Shown here one piece after another: positions 34,623 to 43,771 of a DNA stretch of 64,000 nt (within the stretch, counting starts at the first letter, position 1; every line of letters starts with the position of its first letter). This DNA comes from Nocardia crassostreae. Its GTDB lineage: Bacteria > Actinomycetota > Actinomycetes > Mycobacteriales > Mycobacteriaceae. The notes below the pieces were generated by a model. It ran no database searches. It had not been told where the DNA came from and saw only the letters and a program-made list of their open reading frames with translations. The position numbers and the translations under genes are program-made. The DNA is taken from assembly GCF_001613405.1 (NCBI RefSeq), contig NZ_BDCH01000037.1, positions 1 through 64,000 on the forward strand, read 5' to 3'.

Positions 34623-37178
34623 GTGGACTCGTTCAATCCCACCACCAAGACCCAGGCGGCCCTGACCGCCGCACTGCAGGCGGCCTCGGCGGCCGGGAAT
34701 CCGGAGATCCGTCCGGCGCACTTGCTGGTGGCGTTGCTGGATCAGACCGACGGCATCGCCGCCCCGCTGTTGAAGGCCGTCGCGGTCGATCCGGCGACGG
34801 TCCGGCGCGAGGCCCAGGACATCGTTGACCGGCTGCCCCGCGCCAGTGGCGCGACCGCCACCCCGCAACTCGGGCGCGAGGCCCTGGCCGCCGTCACCGC
34901 GGCGCAGCGGCTCGCCACCGAGATGGGCGACGAATATGTCTCCACCGAGCACCTCATGGTCGGCCTGGCCGCCGGGGACTCGGATATTTCGCAGCTGCTG
35001 CTGAAATACGGCGCCACCGCGGACAATCTGCGCGAGGCGTTCACCGCCGTGCGCGGCAATACCCGCGTCACCACCGCCGATCCCGAGGGCAGCTATCAGG
35101 CCCTGGAGAAGTACTCCATCGATCTCACCGCCGCCGCCCGCGACGGCAAGCTGGATCCGGTCATCGGGCGCGACACCGAGATCCGGCGCGTGGTGCAGGT
35201 GCTGTCGCGGCGCACCAAGAACAATCCGGTGCTCATCGGCGAACCCGGCGTGGGCAAGACCGCCATCGTGGAGGGCCTCGCGCAGCGAATCATCGCGGGC
35301 GATGTCCCGGAATCGCTGCGCGGCAAGCGACTGGTCTCGCTCGATCTGGGCGCCATGGTCGCGGGCGCGAAGTACCGCGGCGAATTCGAGGAGCGGCTCA
35401 AGGCCGTGCTGGAGGAGATCAAATCCAGTGCGGGACAGATCATCACCTTCATCGACGAACTGCACACCATTGTCGGCGCGGGCGCGACCGGCGAATCCGC
35501 CATGGACGCCGGGAACATGATCAAGCCCATGCTGGCCCGCGGCGAGCTGCGCCTGGTCGGCGCGACCACGCTCGACGAATACCGCCAGCACATCGAGAAG
35601 GATCCGGCCCTGGAGCGCCGGTTCCAGCAGGTGCTGGTGGGCGAACCGTCGGTCGAGGACACCGTCGGCATCCTGCGCGGGCTCAAGGAGCGCTACGAGG
35701 TGCACCACGGCGTGCGCATCACCGACTCCGCGCTGGTCGCCGCGGCCACCCTGTCGGATCGCTACATCACCTCGCGATTCCTGCCGGACAAGGCCATCGA
35801 CCTGGTCGACGAGTCGGCCTCGCGGCTGCGCATGGAAATCGATTCCCGCCCGGTCGAAATCGATCAGGTGGAACGCGCCGTGCGGCGGCTGGAGATCGAG
35901 GAGATGGCCCTCGCGAAGGAGACCGACGACGCCTCCAAGACGCGTCTGGAGAAGCTGCGCTCCGAACTCGCCGACGACCGCGAGAAGCTCAATCAGCTGA
36001 TGACCCGCTGGCAGAACGAGAAGGCGGCCATCGATTCGGTGCGCGTGGTCAAGGAGGAGCTGGAGACGCTCAAGGGCGAATCCGATCGCGCCGAGCGCGA
36101 TGGCGATCTGGGCAAGGCCGCCGAACTCCGGTACGGGCGAATCCCCAAGCTGGAGAAGGAACTCGCCGAAGCCGAGGCCAAGGCCAAGGGCGCGGCCGAC
36201 GGCGACGTCATGCTCAAGGAGGAGGTCGGGCCCGACGATATCGCCGAGGTGGTGTCGGCCTGGACCGGCGTCCCCGTGGGCAAGATGATGGAGGGCGAGA
36301 CCCAGAAACTGCTCCGCATGGAGGAGGAACTGGGCAAGCGCGTGGTCGGACAGGCCGAAGCGGTGCAGGCGGTTTCGGATGCGGTGCGCCGCGCCCGCGC
36401 CGGTGTCGCCGATCCGAACCGGCCGACCGGGTCGTTCATGTTCGTGGGCCCCACCGGCGTCGGCAAGACCGAGCTGGCGAAGGCCTTGGCGGACTTCCTG
36501 TTCGACGACGAGCGCGCCATGGTCCGCATCGATATGAGCGAGTACAGCGAGAAGCATTCGGTGGCTCGCCTGGTCGGTGCGCCCCCGGGCTACGTCGGCT
36601 ACGACCAGGGCGGTCAGCTCACCGAGGCGGTGCGGCGGCGGCCGTACACGGTGGTGCTCTTCGACGAGATCGAGAAGGCCCACCCGGACGTCTTCGACAT
36701 CCTGCTGCAGGTGCTCGACGAGGGACGGCTCACCGACAGTCAGGGCCGCACCGTCGATTTCCGCAACACCATCCTCATCCTGACCTCCAATCTGGGTGCG
36801 GGCGGCGACAAGGATTTCGTCATGAACTCGGTGCGCGCCGCGTTCAAGCCGGAATTCCTCAACCGCCTCGACGACGTGGTCATGTTCCACGCCCTGGACG
36901 AGGAGCAGCTGGAGACCATCGTCGACATCCAGCTGGACCAGCTCCAGAAGCGCCTCTCCCAGCGCCGCCTGAAGCTGGACGTCTCCGACTCGGCCCGCTT
37001 CTGGCTGGCCGTGCGTGGTTACGACCCGGCCTACGGCGCCCGCCCCCTGCGCCGCCTCATCCAGCAGTCCATCGGCGACACCCTCGCCAAGGAACTGCTG
37101 GCGGGCGAGGTCCAGGACGGCGACACGGTGAAGGTCAACGTCAGCTCCGACGGCGACCACCTCATCGTCGGCCGCTGA
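34623..37178 (+). CDS. clpB: ATP-dependent disaggregase ClpB
   Basis: The product has 851 residues. The Clp-N repeats (about 1-145) are followed by AAA-1 with GEPGVGKT and the coiled-coil middle domain (about 405-525, rich in Lys/Glu), then AAA-2 with GPTGVGKT and LFDEIEKAHPDV. It extracts polypeptides from aggregates with DnaK/DnaJ/GrpE. GTG 34623 (MDSFNPTTKTQ, as in mycobacteria) sits 6 nt after AGGAAAG and is better than GTG 34617. Control is by HspR and an ECF sigma factor. Confidence 0.97.
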   Translation: MDSFNPTTKTQAALTAALQAASAAGNPEIRPAHLLVALLDQTDGIAAPLLKAVAVDPATVRREAQDIVDRLPRASGATATPQLGREALAAVTAAQRLATEMGDEYVSTEHLMVGLAAGDSDISQLLLKYGATADNLREAFTAVRGNTRVTTADPEGSYQALEKYSIDLTAAARDGKLDPVIGRDTEIRRVVQVLSRRTKNNPVLIGEPGVGKTAIVEGLAQRIIAGDVPESLRGKRLVSLDLGAMVAGAKYRGEFEERLKAVLEEIKSSAGQIITFIDELHTIVGAGATGESAMDAGNMIKPMLARGELRLVGATTLDEYRQHIEKDPALERRFQQVLVGEPSVEDTVGILRGLKERYEVHHGVRITDSALVAAATLSDRYITSRFLPDKAIDLVDESASRLRMEIDSRPVEIDQVERAVRRLEIEEMALAKETDDASKTRLEKLRSELADDREKLNQLMTRWQNEKAAIDSVRVVKEELETLKGESDRAERDGDLGKAAELRYGRIPKLEKELAEAEAKAKGAADGDVMLKEEVGPDDIAEVVSAWTGVPVGKMMEGETQKLLRMEEELGKRVVGQAEAVQAVSDAVRRARAGVADPNRPTGSFMFVGPTGVGKTELAKALADFLFDDERAMVRIDMSEYSEKHSVARLVGAPPGYVGYDQGGQLTEAVRRRPYTVVLFDEIEKAHPDVFDILLQVLDEGRLTDSQGRTVDFRNTILILTSNLGAGGDKDFVMNSVRAAFKPEFLNRLDDVVMFHALDEEQLETIVDIQLDQLQKRLSQRRLKLDVSDSARFWLAVRGYDPAYGARPLRRLIQQSIGDTLAKELLAGEVQDGDTVKVNVSSDGDHLIVGR

Positions 37179-37191
37179 ACCCGGCGAATCG

Positions 37192-37227
37192 CACACCGCG
37201 CGGTCGAGTTCTGCGCCGCGCGGTGTG
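37192..37227 (+). terminator. 12-bp perfect hairpin after clpB
   Basis: CACACCGCGCGG pairs with CCGCGCGGTGTG over a 12-nt loop, 13 nt after the clpB stop. It has no U tract, as is common in high-GC actinobacteria. Confidence 0.75.
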
Positions 37228-37248
37228 GGGCCGCCTACCCTGGAGGCC

Positions 37249-38055
37249 ATGACCAACCCCAGCGATCCATGGTCGCGGCGGCCCGACCCCCATCCGGTGG
37301 ACGGGCCGACCGAGAAGGTCGACCGGGTCGGCGAGCCGGGTGGGCACACCTCCGAGCCCGGTGAGGCGTACGGGCCCACCGAGTACTACTCGGCGCCCAC
37401 CGATTACTTCGCCCAGCCGCCCGGGCCCGATGCCACCCGCGTGATGCCGCCGCCCGACGCCGGGTGGGGCGCTTACGAGAGCGGCGGCGGGTACGCGCAG
37501 ACGAGCAGCTACGAAACCCAGTACGCGCAGCCCGGCGCCTATGCACCGCCCGGTGCGGCCGGATATCCGGGGGCGCCCGGCTATCCGGGCGGGCCCGGTG
37601 GGCCGGGTGGCTATCAGCCCGGCTATCCGCCGCCGTCCGGTCCGCAGCCGCCGAAGCGCAACAAGAGCATGTGGGTCGTGGTCGGCGTGGCCGCGTTCGT
37701 GCTCGTCGCGCTGGGCGGCGTGATCGCGGGAGTGCTGCTGGCGAACAAGGATTCGTCGTCCGACACCGCCTCCTCGGGCCGGACCAGCACCACCAATCCC
37801 TTGCTGGTGCCCTCGCTGCCGGGGACCACCGGCGGCCAACTACCCAGCGGCATACCGCAGATTCCCGGCTTCGGCGATATCGAGGGCCTCGGCGCGGATA
37901 TGGGCACCATCGCCAGCAATGACGGCAAGACGCTCACCATGACCACCCTGGCGGGCGATACCGTGACCGTGAAAACCGATGCGGACACCCAGGTGATCTC
38001 GCTGACCACCACCACGGTGGCCGATCTGAAGGTCGGCGAGATGGTGATGGTGTAG
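37249..38055 (+). CDS. Pro/Gly-rich membrane protein with DUF5666-like domain, truncated by an amber codon
   Basis: The product has 268 residues. A cytoplasmic Pro/Gly/Tyr-rich N-terminus (about 1-140, YPGAPGYPGG type) is followed by a transmembrane helix (about 142-166, MWVVVGVAAFVLVALGGVIAGVLL) and an exported domain (about 215-268) of DUF5666 type ending VADLKVGEMVMV. The TAG at 38053 cuts the domain: in the same frame the next 24 codons (GDKAADGSIQAKIIIST...) finish it, up to TGA at 38128. TGGAGGCC precedes the ATG at 37249. Function is unknown; a membrane-tethered accessory protein is likely. Confidence 0.75.
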   Translation: MTNPSDPWSRRPDPHPVDGPTEKVDRVGEPGGHTSEPGEAYGPTEYYSAPTDYFAQPPGPDATRVMPPPDAGWGAYESGGGYAQTSSYETQYAQPGAYAPPGAAGYPGAPGYPGGPGGPGGYQPGYPPPSGPQPPKRNKSMWVVVGVAAFVLVALGGVIAGVLLANKDSSSDTASSGRTSTTNPLLVPSLPGTTGGQLPSGIPQIPGFGDIEGLGADMGTIASNDGKTLTMTTLAGDTVTVKTDADTQVISLTTTTVADLKVGEMVMV

Positions 38056-38130
38056 GGGGACAAGGCGGCCGACGGATCCATTCAGGCCAAGATCATCATC
38101 AGCACCTCGCTGCCGAGCGCGCCCCGATGA
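38056..38130 (+). other. In-frame remnant completing the DUF5666 domain beyond the TAG
   Basis: This stretch reads GDKAADGSIQAKIIISTSLPSAPR in the frame of the preceding gene. The GDKAADGSI motif is the expected last strand pair of DUF5666 domains. A CAG-to-TAG change would explain the interruption; readthrough is also possible. Confidence 0.65.
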
Positions 38131-38210
38131 GCGATCCGGCGGCGGCTCGCGCACGACAACGTGCAGGCGTACCGGGCATTTCAACGTCCGGCTGGATAGG
38201 GTAGGCGGCG

Positions 38211-39323
38211 ATGGCGGCTATATGGTTCGGGTTGGCGGCGATCGCGCTCGTGGGCGCGATCGTGCTGCTCTATTTCGATCGGCTGCAACGGCAGCGCACG
38301 GGACATGTGCGGCAGGTCTGGGCGAAATCCCAGGGCTACACCTATGTTTCGGTGGAACCGGCGCTCGCCTCCACCTGGCGGCGCGGTGCGCTGGCCAAGC
38401 TCGGCTATCTGTCGGCGGTGGATGTGGTGTCCGGCAATCGCAAGGGCGAGAAGTTCGTGCTCTTCGATCTGGAGGACGCCGCCACCCTGGTCGCGGTGCG
38501 TCGGCAGATCGGTTCGGATATCGATATCGATCTGCGCCTGAAGACGGCCGCACCGCCCAAGGACCACGATCTGGAACTGCTCGGCGCCATCGGCGATCGG
38601 GTGGTCTTCGCCACCAATCCGGATATCGCCCGGCACGCGGTGGATCAGCGCATGGTGGCCTTCATCGAATCGCTGCCCGATACCGTGCAGCAGCTGTGGA
38701 GCGAGGGCAACTGGACCCTGGGCATGCTGCCCGTCGGCTCCACCTCCAAGGACTGGGAGACCGCCATCGACGCGGTGCTGCGACTGTCCGGTCTGCTGCA
38801 CGTGCTGCCGCCGGTCATCAGCTCCGAGCGCGCCCGCGACGATCTGCCCGAACCCGGCCGCTCCCATCCGGTTCCGAAGGACGACGACTACGACGGCTAC
38901 GACGAGGACGGCGACTACGAGGCCGAGCGCCCCACCGCCCGCACCCAGCCCGCCCGTCGCCCCGAGCCGGACGACGAGGACGACTACAGCCCGCTGGTCA
39001 ATGACATCGCGGGCGACGAATCCGAGTCCGAGCCCGAATCCTGGCGTCCCGCACTGAAAGTCGTGCCCGATCCGCGCAATCGCCCGCGCCGCAACTGGCC
39101 GCCCGCCCCGGAAGAGGAAGAGGACTGGGCCGCCGAGGACGCGCGCCGCGCCGCCGAACATCCGGACGACGACTATGCCGAACCCGAGGACTGGCCGGAC
39201 GAGGAACCCGAGGACGATCGCGAACCCGAGGAGGGCTGGCGCAAGGATCAGGGCCGCAGCGCCCCGCCCGGCGGTCCGTTCCACCCCGGCTTCCGCCCGT
39301 ACCAGGGTCCGGCCCCGCGGTAA
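38211..39323 (+). CDS. Rv0383c-like membrane protein with acidic tail
   Basis: The product has 370 residues. An N-terminal transmembrane helix (about 3-22, IWFGLAAIALVGAIVLLYF) leads into a conserved cytoplasmic domain (about 30-205) and a long Asp/Glu/Pro/Arg-rich disordered tail. It occupies the Rv0383c position between clpB and pyrE. Function is unknown. ATG 38211 was used; an upstream SD is not clear. Confidence 0.78.
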   Translation: MAAIWFGLAAIALVGAIVLLYFDRLQRQRTGHVRQVWAKSQGYTYVSVEPALASTWRRGALAKLGYLSAVDVVSGNRKGEKFVLFDLEDAATLVAVRRQIGSDIDIDLRLKTAAPPKDHDLELLGAIGDRVVFATNPDIARHAVDQRMVAFIESLPDTVQQLWSEGNWTLGMLPVGSTSKDWETAIDAVLRLSGLLHVLPPVISSERARDDLPEPGRSHPVPKDDDYDGYDEDGDYEAERPTARTQPARRPEPDDEDDYSPLVNDIAGDESESEPESWRPALKVVPDPRNRPRRNWPPAPEEEEDWAAEDARRAAEHPDDDYAEPEDWPDEEPEDDREPEEGWRKDQGRSAPPGGPFHPGFRPYQGPAPR

Positions 39324-39467
39324 TCGGTCCCACTCCCGGATCCGGTCCGGACTGGTCCGATTCCATCGCGCGTAATTCCCCCGGAGCAGCGCCTCGAGGG
39401 ACCAGAATGGTGCGCAGTCACGGTCACCGGCGACCGTGCCCTTGTCTTGTCGAGCGATGGGTAGTCG

Positions 39468-40280
39468 ATGACCGAGAGCTCTCCCGTTTCGCGCCTGCCC
39501 GGCGCCCACCGGCCGGTGGCCGTGGTCACCGGGCCGACGTCGGGGATCGGCAAGGCATACGCCATCCGGCTCGCCTCGCTCGGCTACGACCTGGTGCTGG
39601 TGGCGCGCGACGAGCAGCGGCTCGCCGCGCTGGCGCACGATTGCGAGGTGCGTTTCGGGGCGCGGGCGGAGATCGTGCCCGCGGACCTGTCGCGCACCGC
39701 GGACCGTGACCGGGTCGCGTCGCGGCTCGCCGAGGGCGTCGAATTCCTGGTCAACAATGCGGGATTCGGAAACTCGGGCGAGTTCTGGACCGTGGATCCG
39801 GAGCTGCTGCAACGGCAGCTGGATGTGAATGTCACCGCCGTCGTCCGACTGACCCGGGCGGCGGTGCCGCCCATGGTGGCCGCCGCCAAGGGCACGGTGG
39901 TGAATGTGGCCAGTATGGCGGGCCTGATACCCGGGAGGGGTTCGACCTATTCGGCCTCCAAGGCGTACGTCGTATCCTTTCCGCAAGGGCTGGCGGGCGG
40001 GCTGGCCGGGACCGGCGTTCGGGTGCAGGCATTGTGCCCGGGGCTCGTCCACACCGAATTCCATGAGCGAGCCGGATTGGATCCGGGTTCGCTGCCGCGA
40101 CAGTTGTGGCTGAGCGTGGACGAGGTGGTGGCCGGGTCGCTGGCTGATCTGGAGAAGAACCGGGTGATCAGCGTGCCCGGAATGCAGTACAAAGCGATCG
40201 CTGCGGTCGCCGGACTGATCCCCCGGTCGCTGGTGACCCGCCTGAATCGGGGCCTGTTCAACGCACGCGGAAGGACATAG
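39468..40280 (+). CDS. Short-chain dehydrogenase/reductase
   Basis: The product has 270 residues with a classical SDR fold: NAD(P) site GPTSGIGKAYA (about 19-29), NNAG (about 91-94), catalytic Ser in NVASMAG and YSASK (about 162-166). The C-terminus has a hydrophobic segment (IAAVAGLIPRSLV), as in membrane-associated keto-reductases of lipid metabolism. The substrate is not readable. It is 8 nt upstream of pyrE and probably cotranscribed. Confidence 0.88.
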   Translation: MTESSPVSRLPGAHRPVAVVTGPTSGIGKAYAIRLASLGYDLVLVARDEQRLAALAHDCEVRFGARAEIVPADLSRTADRDRVASRLAEGVEFLVNNAGFGNSGEFWTVDPELLQRQLDVNVTAVVRLTRAAVPPMVAAAKGTVVNVASMAGLIPGRGSTYSASKAYVVSFPQGLAGGLAGTGVRVQALCPGLVHTEFHERAGLDPGSLPRQLWLSVDEVVAGSLADLEKNRVISVPGMQYKAIAAVAGLIPRSLVTRLNRGLFNARGRT

Positions 40281-40288
40281 ACACAGAA

Positions 40289-40834
40289 ATGCAGGTAACG
40301 ACGACCGACCGGGACAGACTGGCGGGGCTGGTGCGCGAGCTCGCAGTCGTGCACGGCAAGGTCACATTGTCCTCGGGCAAGGAAGCCGACTACTACGTGG
40401 ACCTGCGCCGCGCCACCCTGCATCACGAGGCGGCGCCGCTGATCGGCAAGCTATTGCGCGAGCTGGTCGCGGACTGGGATTTCGATTCGGTCGGTGGGCT
40501 CGCCATGGGCGCGGATCCGGTGGCGGCCGCGGTCATGCACGCGCCGGGCCGCCCCATCGACGCCTTCGTGGTGCGCAAGGCGGCCAAGTCGCACGGTATG
40601 CAGCGGCAGATCGAGGGCCCGGACATCGTGGGCAAGCGGGTGCTGGTGGTGGAGGACACCACGACCACCGGCAACTCGCCGCTGACCGCGGTGCGCGCGC
40701 TGCGCGACGCCGGAGCAATCGTGGTGGGCGTGGCCACGGTGGTGGACCGGGAGACCGGGGCCGACGGTGTGATCGCGGCCGAGGGGCTGGAATATCGTTC
40801 CATTCTCGGACTCAAAGATCTTGCTCTGGGTTAA
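40289..40834 (+). CDS. pyrE: Orotate phosphoribosyltransferase
   Basis: The product has 181 residues. The PRPP-binding loop is VLVVEDTTTTGNS (about 118-130), with SSGKEADYYVDLRRATL near the N-terminus. It converts orotate and PRPP to OMP in pyrimidine synthesis. Its place between the SDR and the clpB side matches Rv0382c. The length is normal for actinobacterial PyrE. Confidence 0.96.
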   Translation: MQVTTTDRDRLAGLVRELAVVHGKVTLSSGKEADYYVDLRRATLHHEAAPLIGKLLRELVADWDFDSVGGLAMGADPVAAAVMHAPGRPIDAFVVRKAAKSHGMQRQIEGPDIVGKRVLVVEDTTTTGNSPLTAVRALRDAGAIVVGVATVVDRETGADGVIAAEGLEYRSILGLKDLALG

Positions 40835-40915
40835 CCATTTGTTCTGAGTTAGCCTGGTCCTGGACTTATGTCCGACAACGAAGTCGACATGCTGTTGTGA
40901 AGGGTTGAGTCACCT

Positions 40916-41974
40916 GTGGTGAGCATTGCGGTCAACAAGGGTCATCAGAATGTCGCGATGCTCGGCATCGGGGCATACCGCCCCCAGCGTCTCGTCAGCA
41001 ATGCCGAGGTGTGCGAGGTGCTCGACTCCACTCCCGAGTGGATCTTCGATCGCACCGGCATTCTCAACCGGCGCTGGATCAGTGGCGACGAGACGCTGCG
41101 CACCATGGCGGTGGCGGCGGGCGATCGCGCGCTGAAGAACACCGGCCTCGATCGCTCCAAGATCGGCGCGCTGATCCTGTGCACCTCCAGTTGGCTCAAG
41201 CTCACCCCACACGGCGCACCCACCATTGCCTCGGATCTCGGCATCAATGGCATTCCGGCCTTCGATCTGACCTCCGGCTGCGGCGGGTTCGGCTACGGCC
41301 TCGGGGTCGCGTCGGACATGATCCGTTCCGGCTCGGCCGAATACATCCTGGTCATCGGCGCCGAGACCATGACCGTGGGGCTCGACCCGACCGATCGCGG
41401 CACCGCCATGATCTTCGGTGACGGCGCCGGCGCGGTCGTGGTCGGACCGGCCGAGGAGAACGGCATCTCCCCGACCGTATGGGGCAGCGACGGCGAGAAC
41501 GCCGAGGCCATCGCGCAGGATGTCGACTTCCTGGAATTCATGAACAAGGCGCAGCGGTTGCAGGGCACCGATCCGGCGGTCGAGCCCGTGGGCCGCATGT
41601 CGCTGCACATGGAGGGCCCCAAGGTCTTCCGCTGGGCCGCGGTCACCCTGCCGCGCGCCCTGTCCAGCGCCATCGAGATGTCGGGCGTGGCCAAGGAGGA
41701 CATCGAGGTGTTCATCCCGCATCAGGCCAATGCCCGCATCAACGAGCTCATGAAGAAGAATCTGGGCCTGGCCGACGAGATCCCCATGGCCAACGATATC
41801 GAGAACACCGGCAATACCTCGGCGGCCTCGATTCCATTGTCCATGGAGGAGATGCTGGTCTCGGGCAAGGCCAAGGGCGGTCAGCTGGCGCTGCTGCTCG
41901 GCTTCGGCGCCGGACTGTCCTATGCCGGTCAGGTCGCGGTGCTGCCCCCGGCTCCGGCGGAGCCCAGCTTCTAG
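40916..41974 (+). CDS. 3-oxoacyl-ACP synthase III (FabH-like)
   Basis: The product has 352 residues with a KAS III thiolase fold. The catalytic triad is visible: Cys122 in SGCGGF, His in IPHQAN (about 262) and Asn in NTGNTSAAS (about 292). It condenses an acyl-CoA starter with malonyl-ACP. True FabH or a secondary-metabolite KAS III cannot be separated from sequence alone. GTG 40916 or 40919 is the start. Three bases separate it from the lysoplasmalogenase gene. Confidence 0.88.
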   Translation: MVSIAVNKGHQNVAMLGIGAYRPQRLVSNAEVCEVLDSTPEWIFDRTGILNRRWISGDETLRTMAVAAGDRALKNTGLDRSKIGALILCTSSWLKLTPHGAPTIASDLGINGIPAFDLTSGCGGFGYGLGVASDMIRSGSAEYILVIGAETMTVGLDPTDRGTAMIFGDGAGAVVVGPAEENGISPTVWGSDGENAEAIAQDVDFLEFMNKAQRLQGTDPAVEPVGRMSLHMEGPKVFRWAAVTLPRALSSAIEMSGVAKEDIEVFIPHQANARINELMKKNLGLADEIPMANDIENTGNTSAASIPLSMEEMLVSGKAKGGQLALLLGFGAGLSYAGQVAVLPPAPAEPSF

Positions 41975-41976
41975 TC

Positions 41977-42663
41977 ATGGCCAGACCTTTTCGCGCCGCG
42001 TTCGTCGGCGCCGCGGCGGTGACGGTGTTCGGCGCCGTCACCGGTCGCGACACATTGCAGTGGATTGCCAAACCGCTCATGATGCCCCTGCTGGCGGCGG
42101 ATGTGGCGGTCAACGGATCCGACCTGGATCCCGCCGACCGGGCCGTGCTGCTCGGCTCGCTCGCCGCCGCGACCGTCGGCGACGTGCTGCTCATCGAGCC
42201 GGACAATGACCGCCGATTGATTGCGGGCGCAACGTCTTTCGCCGTCATGCAGTCCGGATACTCCTGGCTGTGGTGGCGGCGCGGTGCCCGGCCCCGGCCG
42301 CAGATCGCGGGTCAGCGGTTGGGGGCCTGGCTGGGCGCGGCCGAGCTCCTGCGGGCCAAGGCGCCCGCGGTCGCCGTCCCGCTCACCGCCTATGGCGCGA
42401 CGCTGGGGACGGCCGCGACGCTGGCTTCCGATCCTGCGCTCGCGCCCGGCGCGAAAAACATTGCAGGGCTGAATGTCCCGAACTCCGATGCGCGCAGTCG
42501 CCTCGGCGTGGGCGCTCTGTTGTTCACGCTCTCTGACGGGCTCGTAGTGCTGCGCAAGATCTTCGCCCGCGGCGAGCGGTCGCGCCGTGTCACCGAGGGC
42601 GTCATTCTCGGCACCTACGCGGCGGCGCAGTATCTGCTGACCGACCCCCGCGCGCACCGCTGA
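41977..42663 (+). CDS. Lysoplasmalogenase (YhhN/TMEM86 family) membrane protein
   Basis: The product has 228 residues with about eight hydrophobic segments. Family features are TLQWIAKPLMMPLLAADV near the N-terminus, VGDVLLI (about 67-73) and a C-terminal LFTLSDGLVVLRKIF. The acidic residues in these motifs are thought to be catalytic. The enzyme would cleave the vinyl-ether bond of lysoplasmalogens. It starts 2 nt after the fabH-like stop, indicating a shared transcript. Confidence 0.85.
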   Translation: MARPFRAAFVGAAAVTVFGAVTGRDTLQWIAKPLMMPLLAADVAVNGSDLDPADRAVLLGSLAAATVGDVLLIEPDNDRRLIAGATSFAVMQSGYSWLWWRRGARPRPQIAGQRLGAWLGAAELLRAKAPAVAVPLTAYGATLGTAATLASDPALAPGAKNIAGLNVPNSDARSRLGVGALLFTLSDGLVVLRKIFARGERSRRVTEGVILGTYAAAQYLLTDPRAHR

Positions 42664-42672
42664 GAGCGCAGC

Positions 42673-43767
42673 TCAGCGGGCGCGCAGCGCGGACAGCAGG
42701 GCGTCGCCGTCGGCGCTCGCCCACCATTCGGTGTGGCCGAGAAAGTAGTTCCGGTAGGCGATTTCGGCATTGTCCGGATTTCCGCCGGGGACCACGCTGA
42801 GGAAGTAGTCGATCTCGGAGAGCTCGTACTCGGCGTGCACCAGGGGGACGAGTTCGGGCAGGGCGAGGGATTCGATGACGCTCAGCGCCCGGACCGATTC
42901 GTAGCCGTCCAGGAAGGCGTCCACCTGCTCGAACCGCACATGCGCCGGACCGCCGTCGCGCAGCGAGATCCAGTCCACGGCGCAGCGCTCGATGGCGATG
43001 GCGATATCGTGCACGGCGGTGGTGCGGTCGCAGAGGCCGAAATCGATGACGGTGGAAGGGGTTTCGCCGGTCCACAGCAGGTTGGTGCCGTGCCAGTCGT
43101 TGTGCGTCCACAGCGGTTCGAGTTCGTCGAGCCACGGGTAGAGGCGGGCGTGGAAGGGCAGGTGCAGGTGCTCGACCTCCGCGCGCCAGCGCTGTGAGGT
43201 CAGGAAGATGCCGAGATCGGGGCGGGTGGCGGCGAGCCGTTCGATGGCCCCGATCGGATCCAGGGAGGCGAAGACGGTGAAGCTCGCCAGCAGCGGGCGC
43301 GGCGGGCGCGGGGGAGCGTCGTAACCGGTTGCGGCCACGTGCAACTGGGCCAGGGCGCGACCGGCGGCCGCGGCCTGCGCGCGGGACAGGTACGGCGACC
43401 AGGAGAACGCGCCGCGGTACAGATCCTCGCCGACGCCGAGTTCCTGGACCTCGTAGACGAATTTGCCGTGCTCCCGGGTGTGCAGCACCGCCGGAACCGG
43501 AATCCCGTGCTCGCGCAGGTGATTCATGAAGCCGTGCTCCTCGCCGAGAGCGGCGGCGTCCCGCAGCGTCTGCGGCAGGCGCTTCACGATCACCGGATCG
43601 CCCTCGCCGGTCCGCACCCGCGCTGTCGCGGAAAGCGGCCGGGGACTGCGCCATTCGATGACTGCCTCGGGGCCGAGCAGGTCTTCCACCTCCGCCGGGG
43701 TGAGCGGCGGCCAGTCCGGATCGACCAGCGGATCCGAGCCCATCCCGAAAACGCGGTCACCGGTCAT
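42673..43767 (-). CDS. Aminoglycoside phosphotransferase-family kinase
   Basis: The product has 364 residues with a protein-kinase-like APH fold. The ATP lysine is in PVIVKRLP (about 58-65), the catalytic loop is WTHNDWHGTNLL (about 221-232) and the metal-binding DFG-like motif is VIDFGLCD. Homologues phosphorylate small molecules such as homoserine, choline or antibiotics; there is no evidence for resistance here. It is followed closely by the permease gene upstream on the same strand (4-nt gap), so they are one operon. Confidence 0.85.
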   Translation of the reverse strand: MTGDRVFGMGSDPLVDPDWPPLTPAEVEDLLGPEAVIEWRSPRPLSATARVRTGEGDPVIVKRLPQTLRDAAALGEEHGFMNHLREHGIPVPAVLHTREHGKFVYEVQELGVGEDLYRGAFSWSPYLSRAQAAAAGRALAQLHVAATGYDAPPRPPRPLLASFTVFASLDPIGAIERLAATRPDLGIFLTSQRWRAEVEHLHLPFHARLYPWLDELEPLWTHNDWHGTNLLWTGETPSTVIDFGLCDRTTAVHDIAIAIERCAVDWISLRDGGPAHVRFEQVDAFLDGYESVRALSVIESLALPELVPLVHAEYELSEIDYFLSVVPGGNPDNAEIAYRNYFLGHTEWWASADGDALLSALRAR

Positions 43768-43771
43768 TCCA

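Noticed and set aside
34605..37379. Minus-strand frame of 924 codons opposite clpB
   Set aside because: It is a shadow of a strongly conserved ClpB gene with both AAA modules.
40862..40873. GGAC-ttat-GTCC palindrome before the fabH-like gene
   Set aside because: Arms of four bases are expected by chance in DNA of this composition; no supporting context.
42673..43767. Aminoglycoside resistance gene
   Set aside because: The APH fold is shared by many metabolic kinases, and nothing in the sequence or context indicates antibiotic specificity.
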